Assembly: GCF_000003815.2 (NCBI RefSeq)
Contig: NC_049986.1
Span: 14,335,933 to 14,399,932, forward strand
Length of the DNA: 64,000 nucleotides
Source: Branchiostoma floridae
Taxonomy: Eukaryota > Chordata > Leptocardii > Amphioxiformes > Branchiostomatidae
Reading direction: 5' to 3'
Shown here: positions 48,607 to 62,499 of the stretch, in pieces
Position numbering within the stretch: the stretch's first letter is position 1
Layout: every line of letters begins with the position of its first letter
Notes under the pieces: model-generated
The model's input: the letters and a program-made list of their open reading frames with translations, nothing else
Told to the model about the DNA's origin: nothing
The model's database searches: none
Program-made: the position numbers and the translations under genes

Positions 48607-50410
48607 CCCACAGAGACCAGTGTTCCCTCCAAACTCAACAAGCCTGACCACCCCTGCAAACAGAGTCTAGTAGTCCAGATGAAGCACTGGTCATGTTGAA
48701 GGAAGAAAACTCTCTAACTGCCCTGCTTGCAAACCTGTACAAATCTGGTGCTAAAAGACTACCAAGGCTAACCTTTCTGGTGTAAGTTCATTCATGCACC
48801 AAAATTGTATTCAGACTACTAACTTGGTCCCAAGGTAGTCAGGTGGTTCTAATCTAAAATTTTGCTTTACAAAAGGCTTGTGTAAACTGATAAGGATAGG
48901 GATGACAGGCTAGAGTTTGAGGGGAATTTCACTGGTCAAACCGTGATTAATCTGTATTATTTGTGTAAAGTTTTGTACAGTATTACTGTGAATAGCCTGG
49001 CATAGCCATGCTGTTGAATTGAGGAATTGATGTGAAGTATCTTGTAAGTGATAGTATGAAGTAGCCACCTTATTTAATAAGTGTACAGCTCCTGCTAAGA
49101 ATTGCTGCACTGCATTAGACAAGCATTTTATTTTATTTTATCTTATTTTGTTTTTAATTTTTCAAAAGTTATTTTTGGTTATTTTTTTTTAAGTCAAAGG
49201 TAGCAGAGAGTTGTCTGTATGGTAAGTAGTATTAGTATGCTGTCTGACAGAATACAAGATTAATTTTTCCATTGTCTTTATTTTTCACTCAGTCTAAGTC
49301 TAGTCCTACATTTTATTGTATTGGAAAAGACACTAAACCAATAGCCTTGTTTGGAAGGAAATTTGGAAATCCAATAAGCCATTTTGTACAGCACAATCAA
49401 GTTGACAACGAGAATTGATTTTCTATGGAAGAGACATGAAATACAGCTTGCTCAGTTCCAGGCCCACCTAAGGGCAAAGAAAGGAAGTTGCCAACTAACT
49501 GAGTGAATGGCTTTTGCAGTGGGACAATGCATGTTGTAAGATTGGTATATTTTCTATATCTTTAATCATTGGGTGTAACCTCTAGTATGCTGCAGTTAAG
49601 TGTAACCACTATCTTGTTAATTTTGATGGATAGATTGGATCTATTCTATATTACTCTATTGTGCAACAAGAGACATCTGGGCATTTTGTTATTTGCATAA
49701 ATTGCATATTGCAGATCTAAGTTAAATTTGCATGACACCTTAGTGAGACATGTATTTGATGATACACATGTGCAAGAAGTGATGGAGTGATATCAACAGC
49801 ATTTTCACCTGGCATATTTGGCAGCTGTAGTGAGCGTCAGTCACACAAACACACTCATACCACTTTGTATTTTATGAACGCCTTTTTTGTCATAATCGTT
49901 AGCACCAGTGTGACACCATAGCAATTGATAATTGTATAGGATTACATACAAAGTGTCACATATCATTGTTTGACTGTGTTTGTTAAAACACTACTGACCT
50001 GTAAATACAAGTTCCAATATGAGCCAACAGAATGCCAACTTTTCTACCATCTACGCTAAAAAGTAGTTACTGAAGCAACTGGATATGGTTTTGGAATCCA
50101 GTTGCTTAACTACTTTTTGGTGTATCTTATTACCTGGATGTCTAACATACATCTGCGTTTTCTACTATCTACTTGTACAATACCACTGCTAGTATAATAC
50201 TTTCTGATGAATAATTGTGTGTACAGGGTAAGATGATGTGTCTGTAAGGCTTATGTACATGTATGACCCTCAGCATGGCTCCTGCATTTCTACATTTTCT
50301 ACACCAGTAGGCAAGACTGGATTTCCACATTTGCTCATGGCAGAATGATTTAGATGACAAACTGTATGTATCTGTCCATCAAATTAAAATAAACTTACAT
50401 CAACTAATCC
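48607..50410 (+). other. probable KLHL20 3' UTR with poly(A) signal
   Basis: No coding potential after the TGA at 48604-48606. AATAAA is at 50388-50393. The region includes a T-rich stretch near 49125-49190 and a small hairpin element at 50057-50119. Confidence 0.5.
50057..50119. mobile_element. compact hairpin element, family C
   Basis: AAAAAGTAGTTACTGAAGCA with GGAT, then ATCC ... TGCTTAACTACTTTTT form an almost perfect fold-back; GTGTATCTTATTACCTGGAT follows, as in the 32523-32757 copy. Confidence 0.75.
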
Positions 50411-52839
50411 TTAGCTTGTTTGGAAAATGGTATTTTGTGGTCAATACTCAAGGGAAGTGGAACTTTGGGAACTTTGTGAGTCATCTCATTCCAATGTTTG
50501 CAATGCGCAGGCCACTTAACAAGATCACTTGTGTCTCAGACCAACAAAGTACAAGATCATAAGTTGTGACCGTGAGTTTTCATTTTTTGTTGTCCCGATT
50601 ATTCGTGGCTGTTAAGCCAACATGCTGGGATGCCTACGGTTTTTAAGACATTATCTTGTCAGGATGTTCTTAGTTCTTACATTTTTTTTTTTTTTGCACC
50701 AACCTTACAGGTACATGTATTGCAGGGAAGGGAAATTTCCCCTACTTTTCACATTACTGACTCAAGTCTTGTTCCAAGTAGGAACTTAAAAACAGATCAG
50801 CTGCAAAAACTCCAGTCATGCCAGGATTTAAAAGCTTGGGATTGATCCATGAAATCTGACTCCTGGGATCCCACTTACCACTCCTTGGATTCACTCTGTT
50901 CAATCTGAGGCTTGGTGATTCAGGATCAGTAATGTGCCTGGGTACAGGATCCTCGAATCCTGGTATGAGACATGTAAAACCTACTTGATAACAACCCTTC
51001 ATTGCCCAAAGGAGGGGAGCAGCAGTCCTATACCTGGCCTAAAGTAACCAAAGGCATGTTTTCTTCACAGTGTTGTACATATTTGCTTCACATCTGCTCA
51101 TGATCATGATGGGACAGCACTTTATAAATGTGCTTTAACCCATTCTTTGAACCTTGGCAGGAAGTAAAGATTCTATTTTTTCTTAAAGGTCACATCATAA
51201 CCAAATTGCCTTTTCAAGGTCACACCAGTGTGTCTGACTGGCATGTGACCTTGATCTGAATGCAAAATATTTCTAATCTCTGAAATTCCTGCTATGTAGC
51301 AGATTTGTTGCCAATTTCAGGGTGCCAGTATGTAGTCAGCTATGTTACTAGATTTCAGATTAACTGACAGTTCATATTTTTGTGGCACATAATACTTATG
51401 AATTATTTGTATGGAACAATAAGGACCCTTGTGAAAAATTGAGGCCATCAGAACCCCCAGTTGTATTTCACCTATTGGTTGAAAGGTTCTTGCTGCAACA
51501 TTTCGTTTTTAATTGGCAGCAAAACTGGGACTGTCCTAGATAATGTATTGCTGGAAAGTAATTACTTGGTATGCATGAAGGCATGGTCAACATTGTATGT
51601 CAGAAGTGTGATGGATGTGTTTACACAACTTAACATGATGCCATATTGGCTGTGGGTTTTGTTATTTTCCTTCTTACCTTTGCCAAGAAGGTTATTTTTT
51701 TGGGAGAGTGCTTGTCTGTGTCTGAGTATTAACACGATAACTTGGTTATGTTTTCAGGACTGTGGTCGTGTGTTAACATGATAACTCAAGAATTCTCAGA
51801 TCTTCATGATATTTGGTTTAAGGACAGGTCTTGATGAGATGTTGAAATGATGAGATTTTGGGCCCTCTTGTGTCCAGTTATGGTACTTCCAGTTTTTACA
51901 TCTCCTGTTTTAGAACATGCTGTGGTCCCGTTTTTTAGATGGTACATTATACATAATATCTAGGGGCAGAGTATAAGTGGTGTGGGCCCCATAGTTAAGG
52001 AGAGCAGTTTTAGATGGGGTTAATTGCCCTTTTGTAAAACATTCCATTTGCCGATACACTTTATGACTTTGTTGACCCTGAACATAGTTCCCATCCCCAA
52101 AGGTAATTGAGTATTGCCATAATAGCAAAGGGTTGAATGCTAGTAGCATACTGACTTGTAATGTGTGGCAATAATTATGTGGATAGCTTATAAACAAACC
52201 TTTTGCCACCCATGACTTCCATGTAGAAGCTTCAACAGTAGACCTGTGTCTTGGGAGTTGGATGGAGTGGGTCAGACTTTAAAGGATAAACTGGCATTTT
52301 ACTTACAAATTGAGGTCAGATGTCGATTGTGAAATGGTCATTACATCCTGCAGACAGCAGTGGGGACCATTGATTTTGCCTTGATTGTGCAACCATGTCA
52401 TGTACAGAATCTACATTATTTTCTGTTGGTGAAATCTAACAAAATATACTATGATCTCCCTGTGAGAAAAGATGGCAAGTCTTAAAATCCTGAAATGGTA
52501 CCTAGGCGATAAAATAAAAGCTGGTGGGAAACAAACAATCGAGGATAAGCAACATGCTATTATTTGTTTTAACTTATTTATTGTCATATGACCTCTGACG
52601 GGGGGGGGGGACTTTTCACTTCACACAGCAATATTTGTTATTTCCCAGGAAGATCCTCTTAATTCCTGGTATGCAGGTGTTTTTCCACCTGAATGATGCC
52701 AACGCCAGCACTGTATAAAGAAACTGAGGACATTCTATACTGATAATCTTTATGCAAACAAAGCAAAACAATGGTATATACAAGAAGAATGAAAAGCATT
52801 GATGAATCAAAGGTGAGATAACAGCTATTCTACATCTAT
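50411..52839. other. gene-free region with repeat remnants
   Basis: No exon recognised. 51655-51940 holds TTAACACGATAACTTGG/TTAACATGATAACTCAAG and GTCTGTGTCTG phrases reminiscent of the reverse complement of the element at 20712-21760, probably a decayed relative. A G11 run lies near 52600. Confidence 0.4.
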
Positions 52840-53240
52840 TTCTACTTGGGCTATTTGCATGGTTTGATTTTGCTTATAGGTTAAGTTTCTGCATCACAAG
52901 GCTGTTTGGTCGCCAGAAGGAGGCCCTTCAGCGGTGCGGGATGTACGACATCATTACCGTGATTCACGGCTCTCTCGCTAACACCTGACCGGCCCCGGTT
53001 TGTCACCCCGATCGGATTGACACCCATTTTGTTCAGGAAATTGTCGCCATTTGACTCGGACCCATTATATCCGACATGTTACCAATGAAATGCCGATGCA
53101 GGGTAGCCATTAACCCGGCAGCCACTTTGTATCCCTCACAAGTAATGAAGACATTTAGCCATGCAGAATCCCCTCCATCACATGGCTAGTCATTAGTGAA
53201 ACACTGTAAATGATAGCGATCACAGGTAGGAGAATGGGTG
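52840..53240. promoter_or_regulatory. candidate non-coding regulatory block
   Basis: GC-balanced, low-repeat block in an otherwise AT-rich setting. It contains octamer-like ATTTGCAT (near 52853) and several TAAT/ATTA cores (near 53111, 53142 and 53190). No coding frame. Conservation cannot be assessed from one sequence. Confidence 0.3.
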
Positions 53241-56200
53241 CGGATGATAGACACTGACAGCCAGTGTTCAAGGGCGTCAAACCCATTAGATATGTACTCT
53301 GCAACCTGGCTATGGGCGGGAAACACAGATAAGAAACTTGAGAATTTCTTGGGCTCAAGGCAAAGGTTTTGAGCATCTTGAAGATTTATAGCACAGATAA
53401 ACATTCAATTGATTTCTGCAAGGATGTCCTTGATTTTTGGATGTTCTTGACATTCTTCTGTCCTCAATAGTACACTAGAAGTTTCCAATTCCAAGGTATG
53501 AGAGTTGATATTCTATGTGAAATATAGAATCTTCTTTATGCTCCTTTGTGTATTCACTTTGGTGTGTCATATTGCAGCCAGTAGGTACCCAATCTAAGTA
53601 ATGAGGCATGTAATCCTTGGCAATTTTGCAGGACAAAAATGGGGAACTCACAAAGGCATATTTGTAGGCAGATTACAGTATACATACGCAAAATAGATGT
53701 AGTAGTGTAATAGAAGATCTTTTCATTTCAATTCAAGGGAGTAAACAAGAAAATTTCTCATTGTCAATATGGGGTCATTGGTATAAAGAATTGGTGGGTA
53801 ATATTACATATGTTATATCCATGTACATATAGGAGACACTGAGTCTACGCAAGCTACAGAAAGAGAGCTTGAGAACATGTTGTTATTTCCAAGCAGATGT
53901 GGGGTTTCTTTATGATCTACCTGATTGACAGAGTTTGTCAAAAGAAAATATCACCAGAAGGATTCTCCATGGGAGAGGTGGATGTTGTTCATTAGGCTAT
54001 AGCAAGTATTGATGACATCAGTGCACTAATTCTTTACATTTTCGCTGATTTCAGGATCAATTTTTTTTCTTCTTTGGACATGAAAAGTTACCAACATGAG
54101 CAAACATGTGTTTTAGGTTAACTTTTAGAAGTAGTAGTAGCAACTAGCAAGGAGCTATGACTGTACTTGTTGGATTAGTAGTTGGACAGTTGTAAAAGTG
54201 GCACCAATATTGAGGCCATGACATTGAGTGTAGTTTCCAACATGGTAAGTGATACCAGTCTACCACACTTGTGATATCATGTTTACTACACCAGTGTATG
54301 TCTTGAATACAGAATGAATGCTTTGCTGGTTGTTATGCCATGTTTTGTCCCTTCATTCTTGTTACAACATTTATACTGTCTATTTGAAAATGTAATTTTT
54401 TTTCTAACCTGTCTCATTATTTTTGCAGTCTGATTTGGACGTTATCCATAAGATTTACTTGCTGTGGCCATGTTAACACAAGATCAGAATTTGCATCACC
54501 TCAGGTATTTACACACTACAATAATGCCTGTATGGGTTATGCATTGATTCAGAATTTCTCAGAAAACAAGGTTTGGAAATGAAGAGTTAAGAGCAAAGAA
54601 CAGACAAACAAATAAAATGATAAGTAAGAGAAAATGTCGTATAAACAGGTGATGGTCATCTGAGGACAAAAGTTGACCTCTGTTACGCTTAAGGGGAAAT
54701 CCAGTGTCATCATGTTTTGCAGACATGAGTGCTTACTTAAGACTAGTAGTCCAGGGTCGCTGTAAATTTGCATAAATCCAAGAACCTTCTGCTGTCCAAA
54801 TATAGTACATTGTACATGTACTTAAAGTGAAGAGTGTGTATTCAAGTCCTTGGACATCATGATTGGCACTTGACATCAGTAAGCTCATTGGCATATTATA
54901 ATAAAGGTGCGAAGTCATTAAACAAACATGATGAATAATGGAGATGACTCCCCTCCATTGACGAATGCGAAGGTCATGATGACAGCTTTGATATATCTAC
55001 ATATTCATGAGCATGCTTCCAGCCTAGGCCACATTACACACACTGCTAGTACTACTTATAACAACACTTTTGTTCAAAGTAGTCATACATGTACATCCCA
55101 CAAATCACTATCTCTGCACATTGGTTGAGAGGGAAAGTTGTCATGTTTTCTGACTGTTCTCTAAAGTTTAATAGTTTCAAACCACCCGAGGCCCGCCCCA
55201 AACCTACACACAGTGGCACACGTGCATGCATACACGTACACATTACCCCAGAAAACGGTATGCAGATATTTAATACAAAAAAGAAATTTTCTGTTCAAAC
55301 TTTTTCTATAAGACATGGAGACTACTACTAGTATATTTTATCTGATGTTAATTCCATTTCTCCAACCATATGATTAAATGTTCCTTTTCAAATTTCATAC
55401 ACAGTCAGACGATTTTTACGTGACACCATGTGATTTGTATCCACTTGTCGCCCGAGGGTGACCCACATATGAAGAACCCCGTGAAGTGGTAAATGCCTTT
55501 ATCATTGCAGTCCACACCCTCTGGATGGCATGTTGGATAATTTATGGTGCGGTCAGGGCTTATGGTATGTTCAAACATCACCTTGTGCCGACCCTGTAAC
55601 CTTCTTTGCCGGAAATGGGTGAGTACTGTTATAGTAGTGTATCAGAAATACTTACGACGTATTGTTTCATTGCTTTATTGCTTGTGAACACTGCAAATCA
55701 AGAAGTTATGATTGGACGATTGTCGTGATTGAGTAGGTACAGAGTACTATAGGCTCATTGGGGACACATATGGGGGTTTTTATCCACGAACTCTGCACAA
55801 GTAGACGGCATTCGATTTTTAGTCTTACAGAATCATGGTCCTGCAATCAGTCGAGACAAAAAGTGTGAAGCTCAAAAAGTGTGAAGCTGCTTTGTGTAAA
55901 TTTTTTTTATAGCAGTGAGAGTCTCCGAGAGGGTGCGAACTAGGTATCCTAATTATTGTGAAAAGTTCTCCGCCCAAGTTTTGATAAGACCCGCTGATGG
56001 TTAACAGGGCTGGCAACCGACATATGATGACGCCTTTCCTTTGTCATTGCTTACCGATTTAATTGGTCATAATTGCTCCGCGCGTTGCCGACAATTCTGA
56101 AAGACACCGTCCCAGACCTTTTTTGTTCATTACCCACTGATGACCTCTCCTTTTGGTGTGATACTGTCAGGTCAAGCTGAACGGACATACCGATAGTCAG

Positions 56201-56560
56201 AGAATAAAAGCTATCTTTGACTCTGATGTTTCTTGATAGGCATTGCTAAAGAAATACACTGTTCCGTCCAATTTCTTTGATCATCTAAAGAGCCTATATG
56301 AAGAATCTCTACACCATGAAAATTGCCATATCAGTGGCGATGCACAGATTGAATGTCTACAGCCAGCAAAAGTTAAGACCAATTTTAAAGTTGCCTAGTT
56401 TTTGTGATAGTAGTCATGCTCATTCTATTTAAAGGTCAAGTTAAAAGTACTTTTTTGGAGCGAATCAGGCTAGTATGCTAGTAAGACGAGGGAAATGAAT
56501 TTGCATACTAATACGATTTAATATAGGTACTAGTAGTTTACAAAAATGCAGTGCACTTTC
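53241..56560. other. gene-free region
   Basis: No protein-like frame, RNA gene or clear transposon found. Blocks near 55440-55630 and 55920-56200 are less AT-rich and repeat-free, similar in texture to the candidate regulatory blocks on either side, but without a motif cluster I would defend. Confidence 0.35.
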
Positions 56561-56563
56561 CTT

Positions 56564-56645
56564 ACTCTCCAAGCAGAGGTTAGGCTCCGGCTGTTATTTT
56601 AACGTTTTTAACCGTTTCTATCGGGCTTTCTATTTTCTAATTGAA
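56564..56645. mobile_element. half copy of MITE family B
   Basis: TTACTCTCCAAGCAGAGG, then GTTAGGCTCCGGCTGTT, ending ATCGGGCTTTCTATTTT. It matches one half of the complete element at 58949-59096; the opposite end is missing. Confidence 0.7.
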
Positions 56646-57330
56646 TCTTGCTGTGTCAAAACCTCACTTTCCTTACACTTTACAGAACTTGTACATCCTA
56701 ATAAACATAATCAGACATAATCGAACACTATCACCTGCGTCATGGTCGCGTTACGATGTTCACGGGTCAGAGCCTGAAGTTGCACATCTCACGCAAATCC
56801 TCGGGGCGCAATCAACGATACCTCATTTGACGCAGCTACGTGCAAACGGGTGGAAACGCAGAATTTCGTCCAGTTAATCGACCAATTTGCCATCTCGACG
56901 CGCAGCATCTAAGCACAGGAACCGTCATGGAAAATCTAACTTGACGTAGGCAAGTGCAGACCATGGAAACAAGGACTCTTTTTGAGAGCTATATTGACCA
57001 TCATTGTTTCCAGTTGATTGACTTGGATAATAGCTGAATGAAAATCTGCCAAAGCCATCCATGATCAAAGTGAATCTGTATAAACCAAAAAGATAAAGTT
57101 TCGTAGGTTTCATTACTTATACATTTGTATGCCAACTGCCAACACAAGAAAATGGACAAGAAATAGCATAAATTTGACTTTTTTGCGGCGGCGACATCGC
57201 CAAGGTGGGTTTGACATTGTACGTCTTTCTGTATGTCGTCATTGGCCTACCCACGGCCCTGGTTATACCATTACGCTCCCACGGTCCTTCTTTCTCTCTC
57301 CCACGGTCACAACCACTGCACTACTGATGC

Positions 57331-57394
57331 ACTCTCCAAGCAGAGGTTAGGCAAACGTCAAAACAGCCGGAGTCTAACCTCTGCTTGGAGAGTA
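57331..57394. mobile_element. minimal hairpin copy of MITE family B
   Basis: Perfect 20-base arms, ACTCTCCAAGCAGAGGTTAG at 57331-57350 and its complement at 57374-57393, with only 23 bases between them. Confidence 0.85.
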
Positions 57395-57800
57395 TGCACT
57401 ATGAGTTATCGGAGCGGCACTAACCAATGTGTCAAGACTACGTTATCAGACATTTTTTTTAATTAACCCGAAAGTTATAATTTGTTGATTTCGTAAACGT
57501 GCAACAAATCAATTGAAGTTTAAGTGAAAACCCAAACCGCAAATATTATCTCCAAGTTGTTTTACAAAGAATGGCCACCTCATCTTTTCATTGAGAATGG
57601 AACGACTCTATGTGCACTTGTGCTCTTGGAGACTTTCGTAACTTAATAATCATAACGTTTTAAAGCTGAATGCAAACCAGTCCCATGTACAATGCAAGGA
57701 CAGACATACTACGGTATACACTGTCTTGTGAATCCACATGTCGATGACGGCTAAAGGCATAACTGCAGGAGTTGCAGCCACAAGTTGAAATCCTAGACAA
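57395..57800. other. gene-free spacer
   Basis: AT-rich, no feature recognised. Confidence 0.35.
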
Positions 57801-58230
57801 TTTCATGTCCAGGTGGTCATACATCATCTATACTATGACGAGAACCATAAATACAGTTGGAGCCGTCAGTCCGCCCGTGGGCACCCGCCACCCCATCCAG
57901 GGAACAATAAGTACTTATGGCTTAGTGACGTTATGACTGACATGTCCTGTATGCCCGATTACCCGCAAGGTGCGCCAATTGCTAAAGCCATAACAACCTT
58001 AATGACCCCACCCGTCCGACCGGTCTCTTGTGCGTAAAGCCGTGTCAGGGGGCATTATGAATTAATACCCTGCCATTAAAGAACGGCCTGCACCAATGGT
58101 CCTCAGTTATGCGTCACAACAAAAAATGGCTCGTCTTCTTGTCGGTCGGCTCGTCGGAAATGGCGACACCATCCTTCATACGGTAGGAAGATCATACACC
58201 AAACAACATGTACATCATGTCACAGTCGTG
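57801..58230. promoter_or_regulatory. candidate enhancer-like block
   Basis: Motif-rich non-coding DNA: palindrome ATAAGTACTTAT (57907-57918), CCATAAATAC, GTGACGTTATGAC, and a run CATTATGAATTAATACCC followed by GCCATTAAAG with several homeodomain-type cores. No repeat homology within the window. Confidence 0.35.
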
Positions 58231-58948
58231 TTACGTAAGTGCGTTTTGTGATCATTAGGTAATCAACATAAGGTGGGGAAGTGTCCGACGGCTATCACAC
58301 TCAGACATCACAGGGGCTCTTAATGGGCACTTATGCGTGGTCTATCATTTTTGTCTGCAGTTGATAGACAAAATAGAGTTAAATCAAGGAGGTCATTTGC
58401 TTTATGTAAGGATAGTAGCATTACTAAATACTCAAGATCATAGATTAACGACTATGATGGCCGGTATATATTTATCTAACCTAACTTGGTTGGTCTTTTT
58501 TCTTTATTTCTCATTATGATGTGTTTGTGTCGATACCCTTGTCTCGTTGTTTTTGTTACTTTTGTTGTAAGTAACATTCTGCGTGATGCCGACTTTATTT
58601 TGCTTGGTTTTAATGGTTGTTTGATCGGTTATGTAACCTGACATTTACCAAAAATTGGTTGTTGACCCAGATGAAACAGCCGTGGTGGTGTTCAAACAAT
58701 AAGAAATCTGTACGCTCCAATGTCGACGTCTTTTCTTGGTGACCAACTTGACTAGGTTTAGAGATGGACACCTGTGCCAGGTATTTAGCACGTGATTTCC
58801 GAAGAGCACCGCAGATTTTGCTGTTTATTTGTGTTTTAAGATGCAGTGTAAAAAGACTGTAACATAGTCTAATATTCTGCACATTTAGTAGTTAGTGCCA
58901 TGCTGTTGAGCTTGGGAGGGGATACGTAATTGCGTAATACTAGTATGT

Positions 58949-59096
58949 TACTTTCCAAGCGAAGGTTGGCCCGGCTGTTGTTGTTTTTTTGCGTTTATGA
59001 TACAAGATACAATACAAAATAGAAAGCCCGATAAAAACGACTAAAACAACGTTAAAGAAAAATAGCGGGAGCCTAACTTCTGCTTCAGGGAGAGTA
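58949..59096. mobile_element. complete MITE family B with 9-base target duplication
   Basis: Ends TACTTTCCAAGCGAAGGTTG and CTTCAGGGAGAGTA (imperfect inverted repeat). CTAGTATGT flanks it at 58940-58948 and 59097-59105. Its internal GAAAGCCCGATAAAAACG is the complement of the ATCGGGCTTTC in the half copy at 56564. A 9-base duplication suggests a Mutator-like transposase. Confidence 0.88.
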
Positions 59097-59124
59097 CTAG
59101 TATGTGACCTCAGCAAGTTGCCTG

Positions 59125-59181
59125 AGTTCTCCAAGAAGAGGTTTGGCACGTCGACCACTACTAACCCCAGCTTGGAGAATA
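59125..59181. mobile_element. diverged small hairpin related to MITE family B
   Basis: AGTTCTCCAAGAAGAGGTTT and CTAACCCCAGCTTGGAGAAT form imperfect arms. It lies 28 bases from the complete copy. Confidence 0.55.
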
Positions 59182-59279
59182 TTTTTTACGTGCGAAACTT
59201 CTACTACTATATCAAATCAACAACATAGCATCACGACTCCAAGTCTTTCATGCATCACAATTTGTCTCTAATGAGTGTA

Positions 59280-59640
59280 CCAAAGTCAGGATTGTCAGAC
59301 CTTTAGCCGGCGGAGAGACACAGGGGAATAACAGGCTTTTCTCTAACGACCCTTGTCACCATCACTTGATTCTCCTGCTTATGACTCGGACGAGGAATCC
59401 CACTGTTCAGACGGGGATAGCAATTATCACCACTTAGATGTATCCCCGAAAACGAGCGGGGATAAGTTTACATAATTGTTCCGGTTTGTGCATTATCTGA
59501 CGCGGGGAATTATTGCCGAGTTGCACGGGGCTTGTTGTAATACCTGGTGACGTCTTGCGTCTGGCGCGACGCACGGAAACATTAAGATAGCCGCGCCGTT
59601 GAAGTTGCCGGCATTATCATGGCTTGTCTGGAAAGTCTGT
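59280..59640. promoter_or_regulatory. candidate GATA-rich regulatory block
   Basis: Repeat-free block with several GATA cores on both strands: GGGGATAGCAATTATC, GGGGATAAG, GCATTATCTGAC and GCATTATCATGG within about 220 bases (59415-59625). No coding frame with protein-like composition. Confidence 0.35.
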
Positions 59641-60084
59641 AAGTTGTACTTTAGTGATGTATAATGTATGTATGGCCCGAAGCGCGGAGATACGCTACGT
59701 GACATCTACAGGAAATGTGCGAGAAAACTAAATAAACAGAATAACTTGTTGAATGTATTTATGTAGATGCTTCCTATATGTACAAGTAGCGTAGTTCCTT
59801 CTCCCGACTCCGTCCTACCACCAATCTCCAAGTACTCGTACTAGTTATCCCTGAAAAATCACTGCTCTCAGAATAAAGTGCAGCTTTCCGCCAGGTAACA
59901 CCAGAGCTCACGTCACAGCCGCCGCTGTGGAGAGACCACCTATTGGACATGTCAGTCCCCTAGCCGCCAAAATGTGCTGTCAGCTTTACATGTTCTATAA
60001 GACGCTTTACATGCAACAGTAGACAATGTTGTTAAAACCAAGGACGTTATATACCGTCCTTGTTAAAACGAAGTAACGCGCGTA

Positions 60085-60112
60085 TATGTGTGTGTGTGTG
60101 TGTGTGTATGGG
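60085..60112. repeat. TG microsatellite
   Basis: Run of TG dinucleotides, followed by a two-copy ATGGAAAGAAGTTGACGGTG direct repeat (60119 and 60163). Confidence 0.9.
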
Positions 60113-61315
60113 GGGCGTATGGAAAGAAGTTGACGGTGTGGGGAACGAGGGGGGGGTAGTTTTATGGAAAGAAGTTGACGGTGGTGGGAGTGATGTTGTG
60201 TCGTAAGTAACGTTACTCCCTTCACAAGTCACCATTTTCCTGCCCATTGTTCTCTCCCATTGTTCTCTCCCAGCAATTAAGGTCCGCAATATTCGTCATA
60301 TGAGCGCTGTAGTTCTGACAGTTTTACACCTTTCAGGTCTATCGAAATGGTTTTAAGTCAACCCTACCTATAGATCATAGATACGTTCAATAGGACACGT
60401 CACGTCGAAGGAATGAGGCGCGATGTTGTTCGGAAAAACGTTGGGAACATAAGATGGCTTACACCATCTGTGCCAATACAATATCATGGTTAGTCATGCC
60501 AGTTCATAGCTAAGTGTAATAATAGTAGTGTCCCGGTATTGTTTACTATCATGCGATCTTCACTTCCGGCAGGACTAATATGTAACACTTGAAAAACACT
60601 GTCCGAGTTCTTCTTGCAGCTATATATAAATTATATAGCGTAATGTATTCTCTTAGGCAATATCGACCGAATCAATCTAAACGGCGAAGTATCATTAGTT
60701 TGTTTTCAGATGGTTTAAACAAGGGCAATGTATAAAAGTCCTTGGTTTAGATCATCACCCTACAACTTGAACATGCTTCTGCTGGAGATCGCTATGCTCT
60801 GGTCACATTTTATAGTACCACCCTCCTTGGTAGTACAAAGATGCAAACAAAAATCGTGTAACGTTTCCCCTCCTCTCAAAACGAATGGAACGTCCCAAAT
60901 CCACGTATGGCGATCATCATATTAAGATGCCAAGGTCGTTCCGAACGGCCATAAAGAACCATAAAAGATTCAATGGCTTCCCAGGGATCATTACGTTACG
61001 GGCCTCGTCTTCGGATTAACCGGAAAATATGGTTCCCGGGGCGGCATCAATTGGTATTATGTCTCCTATCTCTGTCGTTTCGTTTCAATTTCGCTGCTTC
61101 TAAAATGTCAAGGTAGATTCACTTCCACATCTTCTTCACTTATGTTCTAAGAAGGGGGATGCACATACAGGCGCTGTGGCCACAAATCCCCCAAACGCTA
61201 CGCTTTGTATACCTAAACTCGCTATTGCTTATTCATGTTTACTGGGCACATTTTCAACATATACATATACATATGTACATGTATGTGAGTCTTGTTTCCA
61301 GCACGTCTGGTCATT

Positions 61316-61346
61316 CGATTAATTGATTGATTGATTGATTGATTGG
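61316..61346. repeat. ATTG microsatellite
   Basis: About seven tandem ATTG units. Confidence 0.9.
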
Positions 61347-62499
61347 TGTACATGTAAATTAGTCTGGCAACAGATTGACTGATCGATCACTCTATTGATG
61401 GAGACAATTCCACAAAATTACTCAATATCGCGATTTTGTAACAGTCTTGTGACATAATAAACATATCACAGACAAATGCGACATTCCCTGACTCAGGCCA
61501 GCCATGATAACGTCCCTTCCGTAGATATATGACGATAACAGCTTTCTGTTAAAGCTTACCATAAAATCTAATTTTGTATCTGCCAGCCACACGGTGTGTA
61601 CCTATTTCCTGCAAGGCCATATAAGGAACACCGTGTCCTGATCTTGAGAAATGACTCATCCGGCATTCGGGTTTTACAGCCAAGGTCATCACTTGACCTT
61701 CGGAGTCGTAACGATCACAAATGTCGTTAGTCTGTTCCTTAAACCGTCCCGACATTCCGTGTTTTGTCTTTAATCACTTCCTATTAAATGACCTTGTCCT
61801 TGAGTAGGAAGGCGAACAGCAGTAAACCTGGAGTCGTTAGGATCTGGAACCCCGCCAGGAGATATTTTCGGATGGCAATAAATTCCGCACACTAGATAGT
61901 ACAAGACTTTATGTTTTCCTTATCTTCAAATCAAGAACCGCATATAGGCCGTATATATTGCTTGTAGCATCTTACTCTACTCTTATGTTCTGTGCTACGC
62001 ATTTTAAGTTGAAACGCTACTAAGTAAGTATGAAAATGAATATCCATTCCTAAGCAAGCCATTGATAGGGAATTTATGCAGAAGGGATTGATGCGGATTT
62101 TCATTACCCGAGAAAACGATGAACAAGAAAGCCAACTGTATATGACGTCAGCAAAATTCGATAGCCCAGATCAATGTTTAGCATCTTTTTATCATCAACA
62201 GATACATTCTCCTTTATACAATGGTCTTTAGATCCATCTGTTATTTTGGTCTATCGCAGTTTATGCAAAATGTATAGATAGGGCCGTTCAAAAGGCGATG
62301 GGGGGCATATTCTGTCATTATTGCTTTTTTTACGACACCGCTTTTTTATTGCTTCTCTAAATAAAAGAAATTCACCCAGACATCAAGTCCATTGCTTCTA
62401 TCTATAAGGTATTTTATCGTATATATCGCTTTCTTTATATATGACATATTTGTATAATACATCGTTAATAGGAGCCCTACAGACGGGACGGAGTTTATT

